This document shows positions 1 through 9,917 of a stretch of 64,000 bases of DNA, piece by piece. The position numbers and the translations under genes are program-made. Below the pieces are notes generated by a model. The model had not been told where the DNA came from, searched no databases, and saw only the letters and a program-made list of their open reading frames with translations. Source of the stretch: Mucilaginibacter cryoferens (lineage in GTDB: Bacteria > Bacteroidota > Bacteroidia > Sphingobacteriales > Sphingobacteriaceae); assembly GCF_014205845.1 (NCBI RefSeq), contig NZ_JACHCR010000002.1, positions 269,078-333,077 on the forward strand, given 5' to 3'. How positions within the stretch are numbered: the first letter of the stretch is position 1; every line of letters starts with the position of its first letter.

Positions 1-840
1 TGTTTAACAGCGTTGGATGTTGATCAGAAAGATGTACTGATCAGTAATAAATTAGGGTGGTTGCGCACTGCATTAACAACTCCCGAACCTACTTTTGAGC
101 CCGGTGTTTGGAAAGAGCTGAAGTACGATGCAGTACAATGCATTAATTACGATGGCATAATGCAATGCTTTGAACAAGGCAATCAACTGTTAAAAAACTA
201 TATACCCCAACTTGTATCAGTACATGATCCCGACGAATACCTGGCCAAAGCTCATAGTGAGGTAGAAAAGAAGAAATTATATGATGATATATTAGATGCC
301 TACCGTGCGCTTGCCGATTTAAAGGCAAGCGGCCAGGTAAAGGCAATAGGCATTGGCTCAAAAGATTGGCGGGTTATTGAAATGATAGCCGGTGATGTTA
401 AATTAGATTGGGTAATGTTTGCTAATAGCATGACCATTAAAAGTCATCCTGGCGAATTGCTGACTTTTATGAAAAAACTTAATAAGGATGGCGTGCAGAT
501 CATTAATTCGGCGGTATTTCATTCGGGGTTTCTAATTGGGGGCGATTTTTATGATTATAAGAAGGTTTGCGCAGGTACAGCAAAAGATGACGAGCTGCTA
601 CAATGGCGTGATGATTTTTTTAAACTATGTAGTAAATATCAAATAAAGCCTGCCGAAGCATGTGTTCAATTCGCTTTAAAAGCGCCCGGTGTTGAAAGTA
701 TAGCATTAAATACATCTAACCCCAATAGGGTTGAGGATAACGTAAAAATGGCGAATGCCCTTATTCCGGTTGAGTTTTGGGACGAAATGGTACTGAAAGG
801 GATGATAGATAAATTGTTTTTTGAAGAGTTTATTTGCTAA
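1..840 (+). CDS. Aldo/keto reductase, 5'-truncated by window edge
   Basis: The frame is open from the first base, so the start codon and N-terminus lie outside the window. The visible part resembles the D-threo-aldose 1-dehydrogenase (L-fucose dehydrogenase) branch of the aldo/keto reductases. It keeps the catalytic-type Lys in 'LISNKLGW' and the His in 'VSVHDPDEY', while the Asp/Tyr pair of the tetrad should be upstream. By family this is a cytoplasmic NAD(P)-dependent enzyme oxidising an aldose to a lactone. Alpha-L-fucosidases downstream make fucose a plausible substrate, but that is inference. The TTG near base 13 is an internal Leu codon, not a start. Confidence 0.82.
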   Translation, partial: CLTALDVDQKDVLISNKLGWLRTALTTPEPTFEPGVWKELKYDAVQCINYDGIMQCFEQGNQLLKNYIPQLVSVHDPDEYLAKAHSEVEKKKLYDDILDAYRALADLKASGQVKAIGIGSKDWRVIEMIAGDVKLDWVMFANSMTIKSHPGELLTFMKKLNKDGVQIINSAVFHSGFLIGGDFYDYKKVCAGTAKDDELLQWRDDFFKLCSKYQIKPAEACVQFALKAPGVESIALNTSNPNRVEDNVKMANALIPVEFWDEMVLKGMIDKLFFEEFIC

Positions 841-931
841 AATAAATTGATTGTAACACATATAAACATATAACAGACTAATTTAGAGTTGCGGGTTTCC
901 TGCTAATTCAAAAACTTATATAACCAGGATA

Positions 932-1948
932 ATGAAAGTACTTACTTGTACTAAACCCGGATTGCTAACCTATTCGGAGCAATATATGCCGGTTTCAAAA
1001 AAAGATCATGCTATTATAAAAATTAAACGCATTGGAATTTGCGGTACCGATTTGCATGCCTTTGGAGGTAACCAACCTTATTTTAATTATCCGCGTGTAC
1101 TTGGGCACGAGTTGGCCGGTGAGTTAATAGATGCCGATAACGCACCCGGTTTTCAGGTAGGAGAAGCGGTAACCATAATTCCTTATTTTAACTGCGGGCA
1201 TTGCCTTCCCTGCAGAAACGGGAAACCTAATCATTGTGTTAACATACAGGTATGTGGGGTACATATTGATGGTGGTATGGTGCAATATCTATCGGTACCA
1301 TCACATGCGCTTGTACATGGCCGAAATTTGAGTTTAGATCATTTGGCACTGGTAGAGCCCCTGGCCATTGGCGCACACGGAATAAACAGAGCAGCAGTAC
1401 AGAAAAATGAATGGGTATTGGTAATGGGAGCGGGCCCTATCGGCCTTGGTACCATGGAGTTTGCCCGCATTGCCGGCGCTAAAGTTATAGCTATGGATAT
1501 AAGCGATTCTAAGTTGCAGTTTTGTAAGGATTACCTGCAGGTAAATCATGTGGTTAATGCAACTTCGGCAGATGTGGTTGGGCAGTTACAGCACATCACC
1601 AATGGAGATATGCCTACGGTGGTAATTGATGCCACCGGAAATCTTTCGGCAATTGATAACGGGTTTAAATATATGTCGCATGGGGCAAGGTATGTGCTTA
1701 TTGGTTTACAAAAGGGGGATATTAACTTTAGTCACCCCGAGTTTCACAAGCGCGAAGGCACCTTAATGAGCAGTCGCAACGCGCTGCGGTCTGATTTTGA
1801 TCATGTGATGAATGCCCTTGAGCTTGGTTTGGTAGATCCGCTTACCTATATTACGCATCGCGTAAAGTTTAATGAGGTAAAAGATGCCTTTGAAAGTTGG
1901 ACGAAGCCCGAAACCGGCGTAATAAAGGCGATGGTTACGGTAGATTAA
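932..1948 (+). CDS. Zinc-dependent medium-chain dehydrogenase (sugar/sugar-acid)
   Basis: This is a 338-residue MDR-family alcohol dehydrogenase. Catalytic zinc ligands are visible as Cys37 (GICGTD) and His59-Glu60 (GHE). The structural zinc site is Cys88, Cys91, Cys94 and Cys102. The Rossmann motif GAGPIG lies at 166-171. Such enzymes oxidise polyols or sugar acids (L-idonate, L-gulonate and galactitol dehydrogenase relatives) with NAD(P) in the cytoplasm. It sits 91 bases after the aldo/keto reductase and 57 bases before tagaturonate reductase, probably in one catabolic operon. The exact substrate cannot be told; L-gulonate, L-fuconate derivatives and L-galactonate are possibilities. Confidence 0.85.
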   Translation: MKVLTCTKPGLLTYSEQYMPVSKKDHAIIKIKRIGICGTDLHAFGGNQPYFNYPRVLGHELAGELIDADNAPGFQVGEAVTIIPYFNCGHCLPCRNGKPNHCVNIQVCGVHIDGGMVQYLSVPSHALVHGRNLSLDHLALVEPLAIGAHGINRAAVQKNEWVLVMGAGPIGLGTMEFARIAGAKVIAMDISDSKLQFCKDYLQVNHVVNATSADVVGQLQHITNGDMPTVVIDATGNLSAIDNGFKYMSHGARYVLIGLQKGDINFSHPEFHKREGTLMSSRNALRSDFDHVMNALELGLVDPLTYITHRVKFNEVKDAFESWTKPETGVIKAMVTVD

Positions 1949-2005
1949 TCATCCTATAAATTATTAAAACAAGCAATTTGTTGCAATTGATGAACGGAGT
2001 ATAAA

Positions 2006-3493
2006 ATGAAGCTATCCAAAGAAAATCTAAAAGAAATAAACACTGAAATTGTACAGGTACCAAACGGGAAATTGTTTGATTTGCCCGTAAAAGTACTACA
2101 ATTTGGCACCGGAGTTTTGTTGCGTGGCCTGCCCGATTACCTGATAGATAAAGCTAACAAACAGGGCGTTTTTAATGGGAGGGTTGTAGTTGTTAAATCA
2201 ACAAGTGGTGGCGACGAGCAGCCGTTTGAAACCCAGGATGGCCTGTATACACTATTGGTAAGAGGTATAGAAAATGGCAGCAAAATAGAGGAGAACATTA
2301 TAAGTGCTGCGATAAGTGAAGTTTTAACCGCGAGCAGGCAGTGGGACGAGATACTGGTCCTGGCAGCTAATCCGCATCTGAAAGTTATCATTTCTAATAC
2401 AACCGAGGTTGGCATCAGGCTTACCGAAGAAAGTATTGAATTAAGGCCGCCAGTATCATTCCCTGGTAAGTTGCTGGCATTTTTGCATAAACGCTACCAG
2501 GCGTTTAACGGTGATGATACAAAAGGCTTGGTAATTATTCCCACAGAGCTGTTGCCCAATAATGGTCGTATCCTAAGAGATATCGTACTTAAATTAGCAG
2601 CTTATAACAAACTGGAAGATAGGTTTGTAGAATGGCTTAGCCAGGCAAATTTTTTTTGCAATTCGTTAGTAGACAGGATTGTGCCGGGTAAGCCTGGCGC
2701 TGCCGATAAATTGGCATTTGAAAAACTGGCCGGGTATGAAGACGAACTAATGGTAACGGCCGAGGCTTACCGTTTGTGGGCAATTGAAGGTGATGAGCAT
2801 ATTAAAAACATTTTAAGCTTTGAACAGATTGATGCCGGAGTTATAGTAACACCGGATATTGATCTTTTTAGAGAACTGAAACTCCGCTTACTCAACGGAA
2901 CGCATACTTTATGCTGTGGAGTAGCCTTTAGTTTAGGTTTCGATACAGTTAAGGATGCCATAGAGGATGCTGCGTTTTTAAAATACATTAAACAGTTAAT
3001 GGCCGAGATTGCCGTTGCCATCCCGTACGAGGTGGCGCAATCTGAAGCACAAGAGTTTGCTACTAAAGTGCTCGACAGGTTCAGAAACCCGCAGATAGCG
3101 CATAAATGGATCAATATCTCGCAACAATACACAGCCAAAGTTAAAATGAGGGTGGTGCCCTTGTTATTAACTTATCACGAGCGCTTTCAGAAAGTTCCGG
3201 ATATTATGGCTATCGGCTTTGCTGCCTACCTGGTATTTATGCGGGCAGTAAGTTCAACCGAAGGTTATTCTGGAAATATCAATGGTACAACTTATGTGGT
3301 TGCCGATGAAAGCGCTGAGCGACTATCGTACATCTGGCAAACCGCAAACCCTACAGCAGTTGCAGTTGAAGCCTTGCAGGATAGCACGCTTTGGGGAACC
3401 GATTTGACGAAGATTGCCGCTTTTGCTGCAACCGTACAGCATTATATCAACATCATATTATCTGGCGACTTGCAAAAAACAATTACCAGCTAA
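2006..3493 (+). CDS. uxaB: Tagaturonate reductase (altronate oxidoreductase), mannitol dehydrogenase family
   Basis: The 495-residue protein has the polyol/mannitol dehydrogenase layout. An N-terminal Rossmann-like start 'LQFGTGVLLRGLPDYL' is followed by 'VIIPTELLPNNG' and the 'NSLVDRIVPGKP' signature used by the UxaB branch. It interconverts D-tagaturonate and D-altronate with NAD(H), a step in cytoplasmic galacturonate breakdown, which fits the GH28 pectinase gene 11 kb downstream. It is the last gene of the left operon and ends 3 bases from the convergent LacI gene. Fructuronate reductase (UxuB) is the main alternative, but the overall sequence looks closer to UxaB. Confidence 0.8.
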   Translation: MKLSKENLKEINTEIVQVPNGKLFDLPVKVLQFGTGVLLRGLPDYLIDKANKQGVFNGRVVVVKSTSGGDEQPFETQDGLYTLLVRGIENGSKIEENIISAAISEVLTASRQWDEILVLAANPHLKVIISNTTEVGIRLTEESIELRPPVSFPGKLLAFLHKRYQAFNGDDTKGLVIIPTELLPNNGRILRDIVLKLAAYNKLEDRFVEWLSQANFFCNSLVDRIVPGKPGAADKLAFEKLAGYEDELMVTAEAYRLWAIEGDEHIKNILSFEQIDAGVIVTPDIDLFRELKLRLLNGTHTLCCGVAFSLGFDTVKDAIEDAAFLKYIKQLMAEIAVAIPYEVAQSEAQEFATKVLDRFRNPQIAHKWINISQQYTAKVKMRVVPLLLTYHERFQKVPDIMAIGFAAYLVFMRAVSSTEGYSGNINGTTYVVADESAERLSYIWQTANPTAVAVEALQDSTLWGTDLTKIAAFAATVQHYINIILSGDLQKTITS

Positions 3494-3496
3494 ATA

Positions 3497-4507
3497 TTAG
3501 GTTATCCAGTGTATTTCGGCTTCAAGCAGAGTGGTGTCAAATTCATAAACAGGGTATTTGCTTTCAATTAATTGAATAAGCATGCCGGTAGCTACCTGTC
3601 CCATTTCAAAGGCCCGCTGGCGCACGTAAGAGATTCGGGGCGACAGCAGATCGATCACATCGGAGTTTGAAAAGCCAATGATAGGTATTTGTTGTACCCC
3701 GGGTATTTTATTTAATGCCCTTAAACTTGTGGTGCTTATTAGGTCGCTGGCAATAAACAGGGCATCCGGTTTTATTGCATCACTCATTACATAAAATATA
3801 GCTTCCTCTACTTCAGTAATATTTCTGCCGCCTTCATGGCAGTATTTTACAATGTCGGCATCAAAATTAATATGGTGTTTAGCTAAAGCCGCTTTATAGC
3901 CATTAACCCTTTCTGCAGTAATAGATAGCTGAGGCGCATTGCCCAGGTGGGCAATTTTTTGGTAACCTTTGTTAATCAGCAGTTCTGTAGCTTCAAAGGC
4001 CGCTTTAAAATTATCGGTAGTAACTTTATAGGTGTCAATTTGGTCAATAATACGGTCGAAAAAAACGATAGGCAAGCCCTGGTCATGTAACTTGCTGATG
4101 TGGGCGTAATCAATAGTTTGGGCCGACATGGATATCAGCAACCCATCAACAGACCGGTTAGCCAAATGTTCAATATTTATCACCTCTCTATCGTACGAAT
4201 CGTGGCTTTGCGTAATAATTACATTATACCCTTTTTCATAGGCAACAGACTCTATCCCGTTAATGGTTTGCGAAAAAAAGCTGTTGGCTACATCTGCAAC
4301 CATTATACCAATGGTGTAACTTTTCCGGCTTCTTAAACTGGCTGCTATGGGGTTATGCTGATAATTTATCTGGCGGGCATAGTCCAAAACCTTCTTTTTG
4401 GTTTTAGGGCTTATCTCGTAACTATCGCTTAAAGCCCGCGATACCGTAGATGTTGATATGGATAACGCTTTCGCTATATCTTTAATAGTGGCTGCTTTAA
4501 ACATCAT
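3497..4507 (-). CDS. LacI-family transcriptional regulator
   Basis: The 336-residue protein begins with a LacI helix-turn-helix ('TIKDIAKALSISTSTVSRAL', about residues 7-26) and hinge helix ('NPIAASLRSRKS'). A periplasmic-binding-protein-like effector domain follows. It is convergent with the tagaturonate reductase gene and 77 bases downstream of the AraC gene on the same strand. Either of two adjacent Met codons could start it. It is about 40% similar by eye to the LacI protein at 13.75 kb, including the 'NSFFSQTINGIE' segment, so the two look like paralogues. A sugar or sugar-acid inducer is expected but not identifiable. Confidence 0.9.
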   Translation of the reverse strand: MMFKAATIKDIAKALSISTSTVSRALSDSYEISPKTKKKVLDYARQINYQHNPIAASLRSRKSYTIGIMVADVANSFFSQTINGIESVAYEKGYNVIITQSHDSYDREVINIEHLANRSVDGLLISMSAQTIDYAHISKLHDQGLPIVFFDRIIDQIDTYKVTTDNFKAAFEATELLINKGYQKIAHLGNAPQLSITAERVNGYKAALAKHHINFDADIVKYCHEGGRNITEVEEAIFYVMSDAIKPDALFIASDLISTTSLRALNKIPGVQQIPIIGFSNSDVIDLLSPRISYVRQRAFEMGQVATGMLIQLIESKYPVYEFDTTLLEAEIHWIT

Positions 4508-4584
4508 TAATTTAAATTTGGTAATTTGTTGGTGGTCATATAATTAAAGAGATTGAAAAGGGTATTATATCAGCAAATCCAACC

Positions 4585-5448
4585 CTATTTATATTCCAGT
4601 TGATAAGCCTGCGGGGTTTTGCCAGTTATTTTTTTAAAATATTGGTGAAAGCACGAAAAATTATTGAAGCCGCTTTCAAAGCATATTTGTTTGATGTTGG
4701 TTTTGTTGGCTATCAATAGCTTACAGGCGTAGCCAACCCGTATATCCATCACAAAATCGGAGTAGGTTTTACCTGTATAATGTTTAAAATATCTGCAAAA
4801 GGAGTTTGGGGTCATGCCTGCAATTTCGGCTACATCGCTCAATTTAATTTTTTTATTGAAGTTGTTTAACGAATGGTTATAAATGGCATTTATTCGTTTG
4901 TTTTCCGATTCGGGGAAGTCGTACTTAAAACCTAATGACGATAAGGGAGTTATGTTTTTGCAGTTTGCAAATTCGGATATGCATTCAATTAACGCGATTA
5001 TTTTATTGATACCTTCCGAGTTATGGATCTTTTCGATAAGGTTGCCTATGTTTTTTGAATCACTTCCCCTTAACACTATACCTCGCTTTGCTTTTTCCAA
5101 CAGCATTTTAACATGCCTTGTTTCGGGTAAATGCAAAAAGCGTTCGCCCATAAAATTCTCAAAAAAATGGATAACCGTAGAATAGGGATTGGTATCGGCA
5201 GGTAGCTCAAAGTTTGCTTCATCATACTTCCAAAAGTGAGGTAGGTTACTGCCAACCAAAACAATATCGCCCGGCTCAAATTGCGAAATATGGTCGCCTA
5301 TAAATTGTGTCCCAAACCCGTTGTGAAAATGGATCAACTCAATCTCCGGATGATAGTGCCAACGGTTATTGATGTTGGGTGACATCTCCTTCCGTACACC
5401 AAAGGAGTGGTCGGGCCCATAAGGAACCTTAAGTAATTGCGGTTTCAT
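4585..5448 (-). CDS. AraC-family transcriptional regulator with N-terminal cupin
   Basis: The 287-residue protein has an N-terminal cupin-like ligand domain ('NNRWHYHPEIELIHFHNG' with clustered His, about residues 25-45; 'FEPGDIVLVGSNLPHFW'). A C-terminal double helix-turn-helix follows (about 185-285: 'KLSDVAEIAGMTPNSFCRYF' and 'IKQICFESGFNNFSCFHQYF'). It is transcribed away from the GH95 fucosidase gene, and the 183-base divergent gap holds the TATCTT-N6-AAGATA element. It is therefore a reasonable candidate regulator of the fucosidase genes, responding to a sugar. This is inferred from position only. Confidence 0.9.
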   Translation of the reverse strand: MKPQLLKVPYGPDHSFGVRKEMSPNINNRWHYHPEIELIHFHNGFGTQFIGDHISQFEPGDIVLVGSNLPHFWKYDEANFELPADTNPYSTVIHFFENFMGERFLHLPETRHVKMLLEKAKRGIVLRGSDSKNIGNLIEKIHNSEGINKIIALIECISEFANCKNITPLSSLGFKYDFPESENKRINAIYNHSLNNFNKKIKLSDVAEIAGMTPNSFCRYFKHYTGKTYSDFVMDIRVGYACKLLIANKTNIKQICFESGFNNFSCFHQYFKKITGKTPQAYQLEYK

Positions 5449-5518
5449 AATTATTCATAAAACTATTAAAAAAATGAATATTGTGGTAAAATAACTTAGT
5501 AAAGGGGCTTTGGTAATA

Positions 5519-5536
5519 TATCTTATTAGAAAGATA
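5519..5536. promoter_or_regulatory. Inverted repeat TATCTT-N6-AAGATA, candidate operator before GH95
   Basis: Perfect 6-bp arms are separated by 6 bases, then ATTTTTT. An element with identical arms and spacing lies at 8178-8195 before the GH29 gene. In both places an AATTGCCTT word follows 20-30 bases downstream. The element lies 96 bases before the GH95 start in the AraC/GH95 divergent gap. An operator for a local regulator is inferred. Confidence 0.5.
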
Positions 5537-5631
5537 ATTTTTTTGGGGTACTTGTTGGTCAATTGCCTTAATTTGATTGATCAATTTTAGCTTCACGCCC
5601 AACAAACCGTTTCTACCACAAATTTATTTAC

Positions 5632-8106
5632 ATGAAATATAATACTACAGTAAAAAAAGCCACATTCTTCGCGCTCATAATCTTTCAATTTACAGGGCTA
5701 ACCGTAAGTGCTCAAAACAATACGTTATGGTATAAAAAACCTGCCGGGCAATGGACAGAGGCACTGCCATTGGGGAATGGACGCCTGGGTGCTATGGTTT
5801 TTGGTAATGTGGAGGATGAGTTAATTCAACTTAATGAGGCCACATTATGGTCTGGCGGCCCTGTTAGGCAAAATGTAAACCCTGATGCTTATCAAAACCT
5901 GGAAAAGGTACGGGCCGCGCTTTTTAAAGGAGATTTTCAATTAGCTCATGATCTTGTAAAAAAGATGCAGGGGCTGTATTCCGAAAGTTATTTACCATTG
6001 GCAGATCTGCATATTAAACAAAATTTTAACGGTTTAAAGCCTACCGCTTATTATCGCGATCTGGATATAGGCAACGCCGTAGCTACTACCCGCTACACTG
6101 TTAATGGCGTTTTATATAAAAGAGAAATTTTTGCATCTGCACCAGACCAGGTTATTGTGATAAAAATATCTGCAAGCAGGCCGGGGCAATTAAATTTAGC
6201 CATTAATACCAGCAGCCAGCTGCACTTTAGCAAGCAATTAACCGGCAGCAAAATCTTGGTATTAAAGGGGAAAGCCCCGGTACACGTAGAACCCAGTTAT
6301 GTGGAAGGTAAAAAAGAGCCAATTGTTTACCGCGATAGTGACACCTGCAGAGGTATGCGTTATGAGTTATTAGCTAAAGCAATAAGTAACGATGGAAAGA
6401 TAACGGCAGATACAAGCGGTATAACTATTAAAGGTGCTTCTTCGGTTACACTTTTTCTATCGGCTGCAACAAGCTTTAACGGGTACAACAAATGTCCCGA
6501 TAAAAACCAACATGCTATTGCTTTAAATTATTTGAATAAGGCAGCAACAAAGCCGTATAAACAACTGCTTGCTGCTCATCTTGCCGATTTTCATAAATAT
6601 TTTAATCGTGTTTCATTAACGCTAAATAACAACGCAGGCAGTAAAGTTAATTTACCTACCGATGAAAGACTTGCTGCCTATGCCAAAAGCGGAACAGACC
6701 CCGGTATAGAAGCATTGTATTTTAAATACGGACGCTATTTGCTTATTGGCAGTTCGCGCACCCATGGAGTACCCGCCAATCTTCAGGGTATCTGGAATAA
6801 AGAATTGCGCGCACCCTGGAGTTCTAATTACACCAGTAATATTAATGTGCAAATGAATTACTGGATGGCAGAAGACTGTAACCTGTCTGAAATGCACCAA
6901 CCACTGTTTGATCTTATTAAGGCTTTATCGGTAACGGGTACCGGCGTTGCCAAAGATTTTTATCATGCCGATGGTTGGGTTACCCACCACAACACAGATA
7001 TCTGGGCACTGGCTAACCCTGTTGGTGATTTGGGAAATGGCGACCCTAAATGGGCCAACTGGCCAATGGGAGGCGATTGGTTAACCCGGCACCTTTGGGA
7101 ACATTATTTGTTTACCGGTGATAAACAGTTTTTAAAAGATACCGCGTATCCTTTAATGAAAGGCGCTGCAAGGTTTACACTTAACTGGCTGGTGCCCGAT
7201 AGCAGTGGTCACCTGGTAACAGCGCCCTCTATGTCGCCCGAGAATGATTTTATATATGCTCCTGGCAAAGTTGCAGATGTATCGGTGTCTACCACAATGG
7301 ATATGGGTATCATCCGCGATTTGTTTGATAATTTAATAGAAGCCGGTAAAACGCTGGGGATAGATGCAGGTTTTAGGGATACACTAATAGCCGTTAAAGC
7401 CAAACTAATTCCCTATCAGATAGGAAGCAAAGGCCAGTTACAGGAGTGGTTTAAAGATTTCGAATCGCCAGATCCCCATCACCGCCATGTATCGCATTTG
7501 TATTCGGTTTATCCGGCAAATGAAATATCGGTATCAAAAACGCCGGAGCTTGCCGCCGCAGCCAAAAGGTCGTTGGAGCTTAGGGGAGATGAAAGTACCG
7601 GCTGGAGCCTGGCTTGGAAAGTAAATTTATGGGCCAGGTTGTTAGATGGTAACCATGCTTATAAACTATATCAGGATCTGTTAAGGCTCACCGGCGAAAG
7701 CGGTTATAATTATGAAGAAGGGGGTGGCTTATACCCCAATATGTTTGACGCCCACCCTCCATTTCAGATAGACGGTAACTTTGGTGGCGCATCTGGCCTG
7801 GCCGAAATGCTGTTGCAGAGCCAGGATGGTGCTGTGCATTTGCTACCTGCCATCCCCGATGCCTGGAGCGCAGGTGATGTAAAAGGACTGGTTGCAAGAG
7901 GAGGCTTTGTGGTGAATATAAACTGGCAAAACAAGGAGGTAAATACCGCCGGTATATTTTCAAAAAACGGCGGCGATTGCCACGTTATGTCAAAAACGCC
8001 TTTAAAGCTGGGTGTATCCAATGTCCGGTCTAAAAAAGTAACAGATGGTTATGAATTGATCATTAAAACGATTAAAGGGAAATGGTATCAATTAACTAAA
8101 GTTTAA
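5632..8106 (+). CDS. Exported GH95-family alpha-L-fucosidase (or alpha-L-galactosidase)
   Basis: The 824-residue protein has a signal peptide (hydrophobic stretch to 'LTVSAQ', about residue 28). A GH95 N-terminal beta domain follows ('[15 protein letters not shown]', '[15 protein letters not shown]'), then an alpha/alpha barrel. GH95 active-site blocks are visible: '[17 protein letters not shown]', '[15 protein letters not shown]' and '[19 protein letters not shown]', the last carrying the conserved Asp. Length is normal for the family. These inverting enzymes remove terminal alpha-1,2-linked L-fucose, or L-galactose in some plant-polysaccharide members. It leads a run of exported hydrolases (GH95, GH29, GH78, GH43). 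Confidence 0.93.
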   Translation: MKYNTTVKKATFFALIIFQFTGLTVSAQNNTLWYKKPAGQWTEALPLGNGRLGAMVFGNVEDELIQLNEATLWSGGPVRQNVNPDAYQNLEKVRAALFKGDFQLAHDLVKKMQGLYSESYLPLADLHIKQNFNGLKPTAYYRDLDIGNAVATTRYTVNGVLYKREIFASAPDQVIVIKISASRPGQLNLAINTSSQLHFSKQLTGSKILVLKGKAPVHVEPSYVEGKKEPIVYRDSDTCRGMRYELLAKAISNDGKITADTSGITIKGASSVTLFLSAATSFNGYNKCPDKNQHAIALNYLNKAATKPYKQLLAAHLADFHKYFNRVSLTLNNNAGSKVNLPTDERLAAYAKSGTDPGIEALYFKYGRYLLIGSSRTHGVPANLQGIWNKELRAPWSSNYTSNINVQMNYWMAEDCNLSEMHQPLFDLIKALSVTGTGVAKDFYHADGWVTHHNTDIWALANPVGDLGNGDPKWANWPMGGDWLTRHLWEHYLFTGDKQFLKDTAYPLMKGAARFTLNWLVPDSSGHLVTAPSMSPENDFIYAPGKVADVSVSTTMDMGIIRDLFDNLIEAGKTLGIDAGFRDTLIAVKAKLIPYQIGSKGQLQEWFKDFESPDPHHRHVSHLYSVYPANEISVSKTPELAAAAKRSLELRGDESTGWSLAWKVNLWARLLDGNHAYKLYQDLLRLTGESGYNYEEGGGLYPNMFDAHPPFQIDGNFGGASGLAEMLLQSQDGAVHLLPAIPDAWSAGDVKGLVARGGFVVNINWQNKEVNTAGIFSKNGGDCHVMSKTPLKLGVSNVRSKKVTDGYELIIKTIKGKWYQLTKV

Positions 8107-8177
8107 TTCATTTGGTAAGCTGGTTTTAAATAGGTTTTATTCTCGAAATAAGGAATGATTCAGATATCATGATAAAA

Positions 8178-8195
8178 TATCTTATAGAAAAGATA
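8178..8195. promoter_or_regulatory. Second TATCTT-N6-AAGATA element, before GH29
   Basis: The arms and spacing match the element at 5519-5536 and it is again followed by an AT-rich run and AATTGCCTT. It lies 137 bases upstream of the GH29 start, inside a 225-base gap that holds no gene. The repetition before two fucosidase genes suggests joint control by one regulator. Confidence 0.5.
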
Positions 8196-8331
8196 ATTTT
8201 TTATTAATTGCCTTTCCCAAATAGCCTTTATTTGAATTACCAATTATTTATAAGGCCAGCTTTATTACAAGCCGGTTTTAAATTTATCACTATAGCTATT
8301 TATACAGTTTTAACCACATAAACTTAACCTG

Positions 8332-9843
8332 ATGAGTAAACAAATGTTTAGAAAGATGGCCATTGCTGCCACCGTAACTATGGGCTTTGCGATAGGCCTT
8401 AGCGCTCAGGAGCTCCCTGTTAACAGTGGCCCTTTCAAACCAACCGACGAATCTTTAAAGCAATACCAGTACCCGGAGTGGTTTAGGGATGCAAAATTTG
8501 GTATCTGGGCACATTGGGGGCCGCAGGCCGTACCGCGCCATGGCGATTGGTATGCCAGGGAAATGTATGAAGAAGGCAGCGACGATTATAAAGATCATTT
8601 GGCCCGTTACGGTCATCCGTCGAAATCTGGCTATAAAGATATCATCCCCCTTTGGAAGGCCGAGCGTTGGGACCCTGAGAAATTGATGGCATTGTACAAG
8701 AAAACGGGTGCCAAATATTTTGTGAGCATGGGCAGCCATCACGATAATTTTTTCTTGTGGAAATCGAAGATCCACAAATGGAATGCGGTAAATATGGGCC
8801 CGCATAAAGATGTGGTTGGTATATGGCAGCAGGCCGCCAAAAAAAATGGATTGTATTTTGGTGTATCAGAGCATTTGGCAGCCAGCTATACCTGGTTCCA
8901 GGCCGCTCATCGGGCCGATACTGCGGGTGGGTTTAAAGGCGTAAAATATGATGGTTACAATGCCCAATACCAGGATTTATACCACACCCAGGCCGCTCCC
9001 GGCGACAATGGCTGGTTAACCACCAATCCCGAATGGATGAAAGAGTGGTATGCCGATGTTAAAGAACTGGTAGATACTTACCATCCCGATTTGCTTTATT
9101 CTGATAGTAAGCTTCCCTTTGATGAGGTAGGCCGCAAAATGCTGGCTAATTTTTACAACGGTAACTTATCATACAACAAGGGCAAAGCAACCGCTGTTTA
9201 CAATTGTAAAGAGCCATCAAACGGTAAATGGGCCGAAGATCTGGAACGCGGCGTTCAGGACAGTATCAGCCCATATCCATGGCAAACAGATACTTCCATT
9301 GGCGATTGGTTTTACCGCACCGGGCAAAAATATAAATCATCAACAGATATTTTACAGATGCTGGTTGATATTGTAAGCAAAAACGGTAATCTGCTCATCA
9401 ACATTGTACAAACACCGGAAGGCGACCTCGAACCCGATATGCTTAAAACACTGGATGAGATAGGCAATTGGATGGCCGCGAATGGCCAGGGTATTTATGG
9501 TACCCGCCCGTGGAAGATATTTGGAGAAAAACCGGCCAGTGCTGCCGATGTTAAAGCCGGTAATTTTAACGAGGGAAGAATTAAGTACAGCGATAAAGAC
9601 ATCAGATTTACTACCAAAGACAATACCCTTTATGCCTTTTGTTTAAATGTGCCCGATGGCGATGTGGTGATTAAATCGTTAGGAAAAGACTCAAAACTAA
9701 ACGATAAAAAAATTGCGTCGATAAAAATGCTGGGTAGCACTGATCAAATTAGCTGGCAACAAAATGGTGATGCCCTGGTAATTAAAAAACCTGCGCATTT
9801 ACCGGATTGGAAAGTTTTAGGTTTTGAGGTGGAGTTGAAGTAG
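8332..9843 (+). CDS. Exported GH29 alpha-L-fucosidase
   Basis: The 503-residue protein has a signal peptide ending near 'IGLSAQ' (residue 26). The GH29 barrel is clear: 'WFRDAKFGIWAHWGP', 'YFVSMGSHHDNFFLW', 'NGLYFGVSEHLA' and 'YHPDLLYSDSKLPF', where the Asp is the expected nucleophile. 'DIVSKNGNLLINI' is also typical, and a small C-terminal beta domain ends the protein. It is a retaining fucosidase acting in the periplasm or at the surface. Two fucosidases of different families side by side suggest fucose in different linkages on the same glycan. It probably shares regulation with GH95 through the repeated upstream element. Confidence 0.93.
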   Translation: MSKQMFRKMAIAATVTMGFAIGLSAQELPVNSGPFKPTDESLKQYQYPEWFRDAKFGIWAHWGPQAVPRHGDWYAREMYEEGSDDYKDHLARYGHPSKSGYKDIIPLWKAERWDPEKLMALYKKTGAKYFVSMGSHHDNFFLWKSKIHKWNAVNMGPHKDVVGIWQQAAKKNGLYFGVSEHLAASYTWFQAAHRADTAGGFKGVKYDGYNAQYQDLYHTQAAPGDNGWLTTNPEWMKEWYADVKELVDTYHPDLLYSDSKLPFDEVGRKMLANFYNGNLSYNKGKATAVYNCKEPSNGKWAEDLERGVQDSISPYPWQTDTSIGDWFYRTGQKYKSSTDILQMLVDIVSKNGNLLINIVQTPEGDLEPDMLKTLDEIGNWMAANGQGIYGTRPWKIFGEKPASAADVKAGNFNEGRIKYSDKDIRFTTKDNTLYAFCLNVPDGDVVIKSLGKDSKLNDKKIASIKMLGSTDQISWQQNGDALVIKKPAHLPDWKVLGFEVELK

Positions 9844-9917
9844 TTGTATACTTACGGGATAAATAGTTATCCGCTAACTGAAAAATGAAATAATTTAGTG
9901 CTTTGTAGCCAAAGGAT

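Noticed and set aside
2137..3138. Open antisense frames of 92 and 123 codons inside the tagaturonate reductase gene
   Set aside because: They are shadows of a well-conserved gene, with no start context and with low-complexity, Ser/Cys-rich translations.
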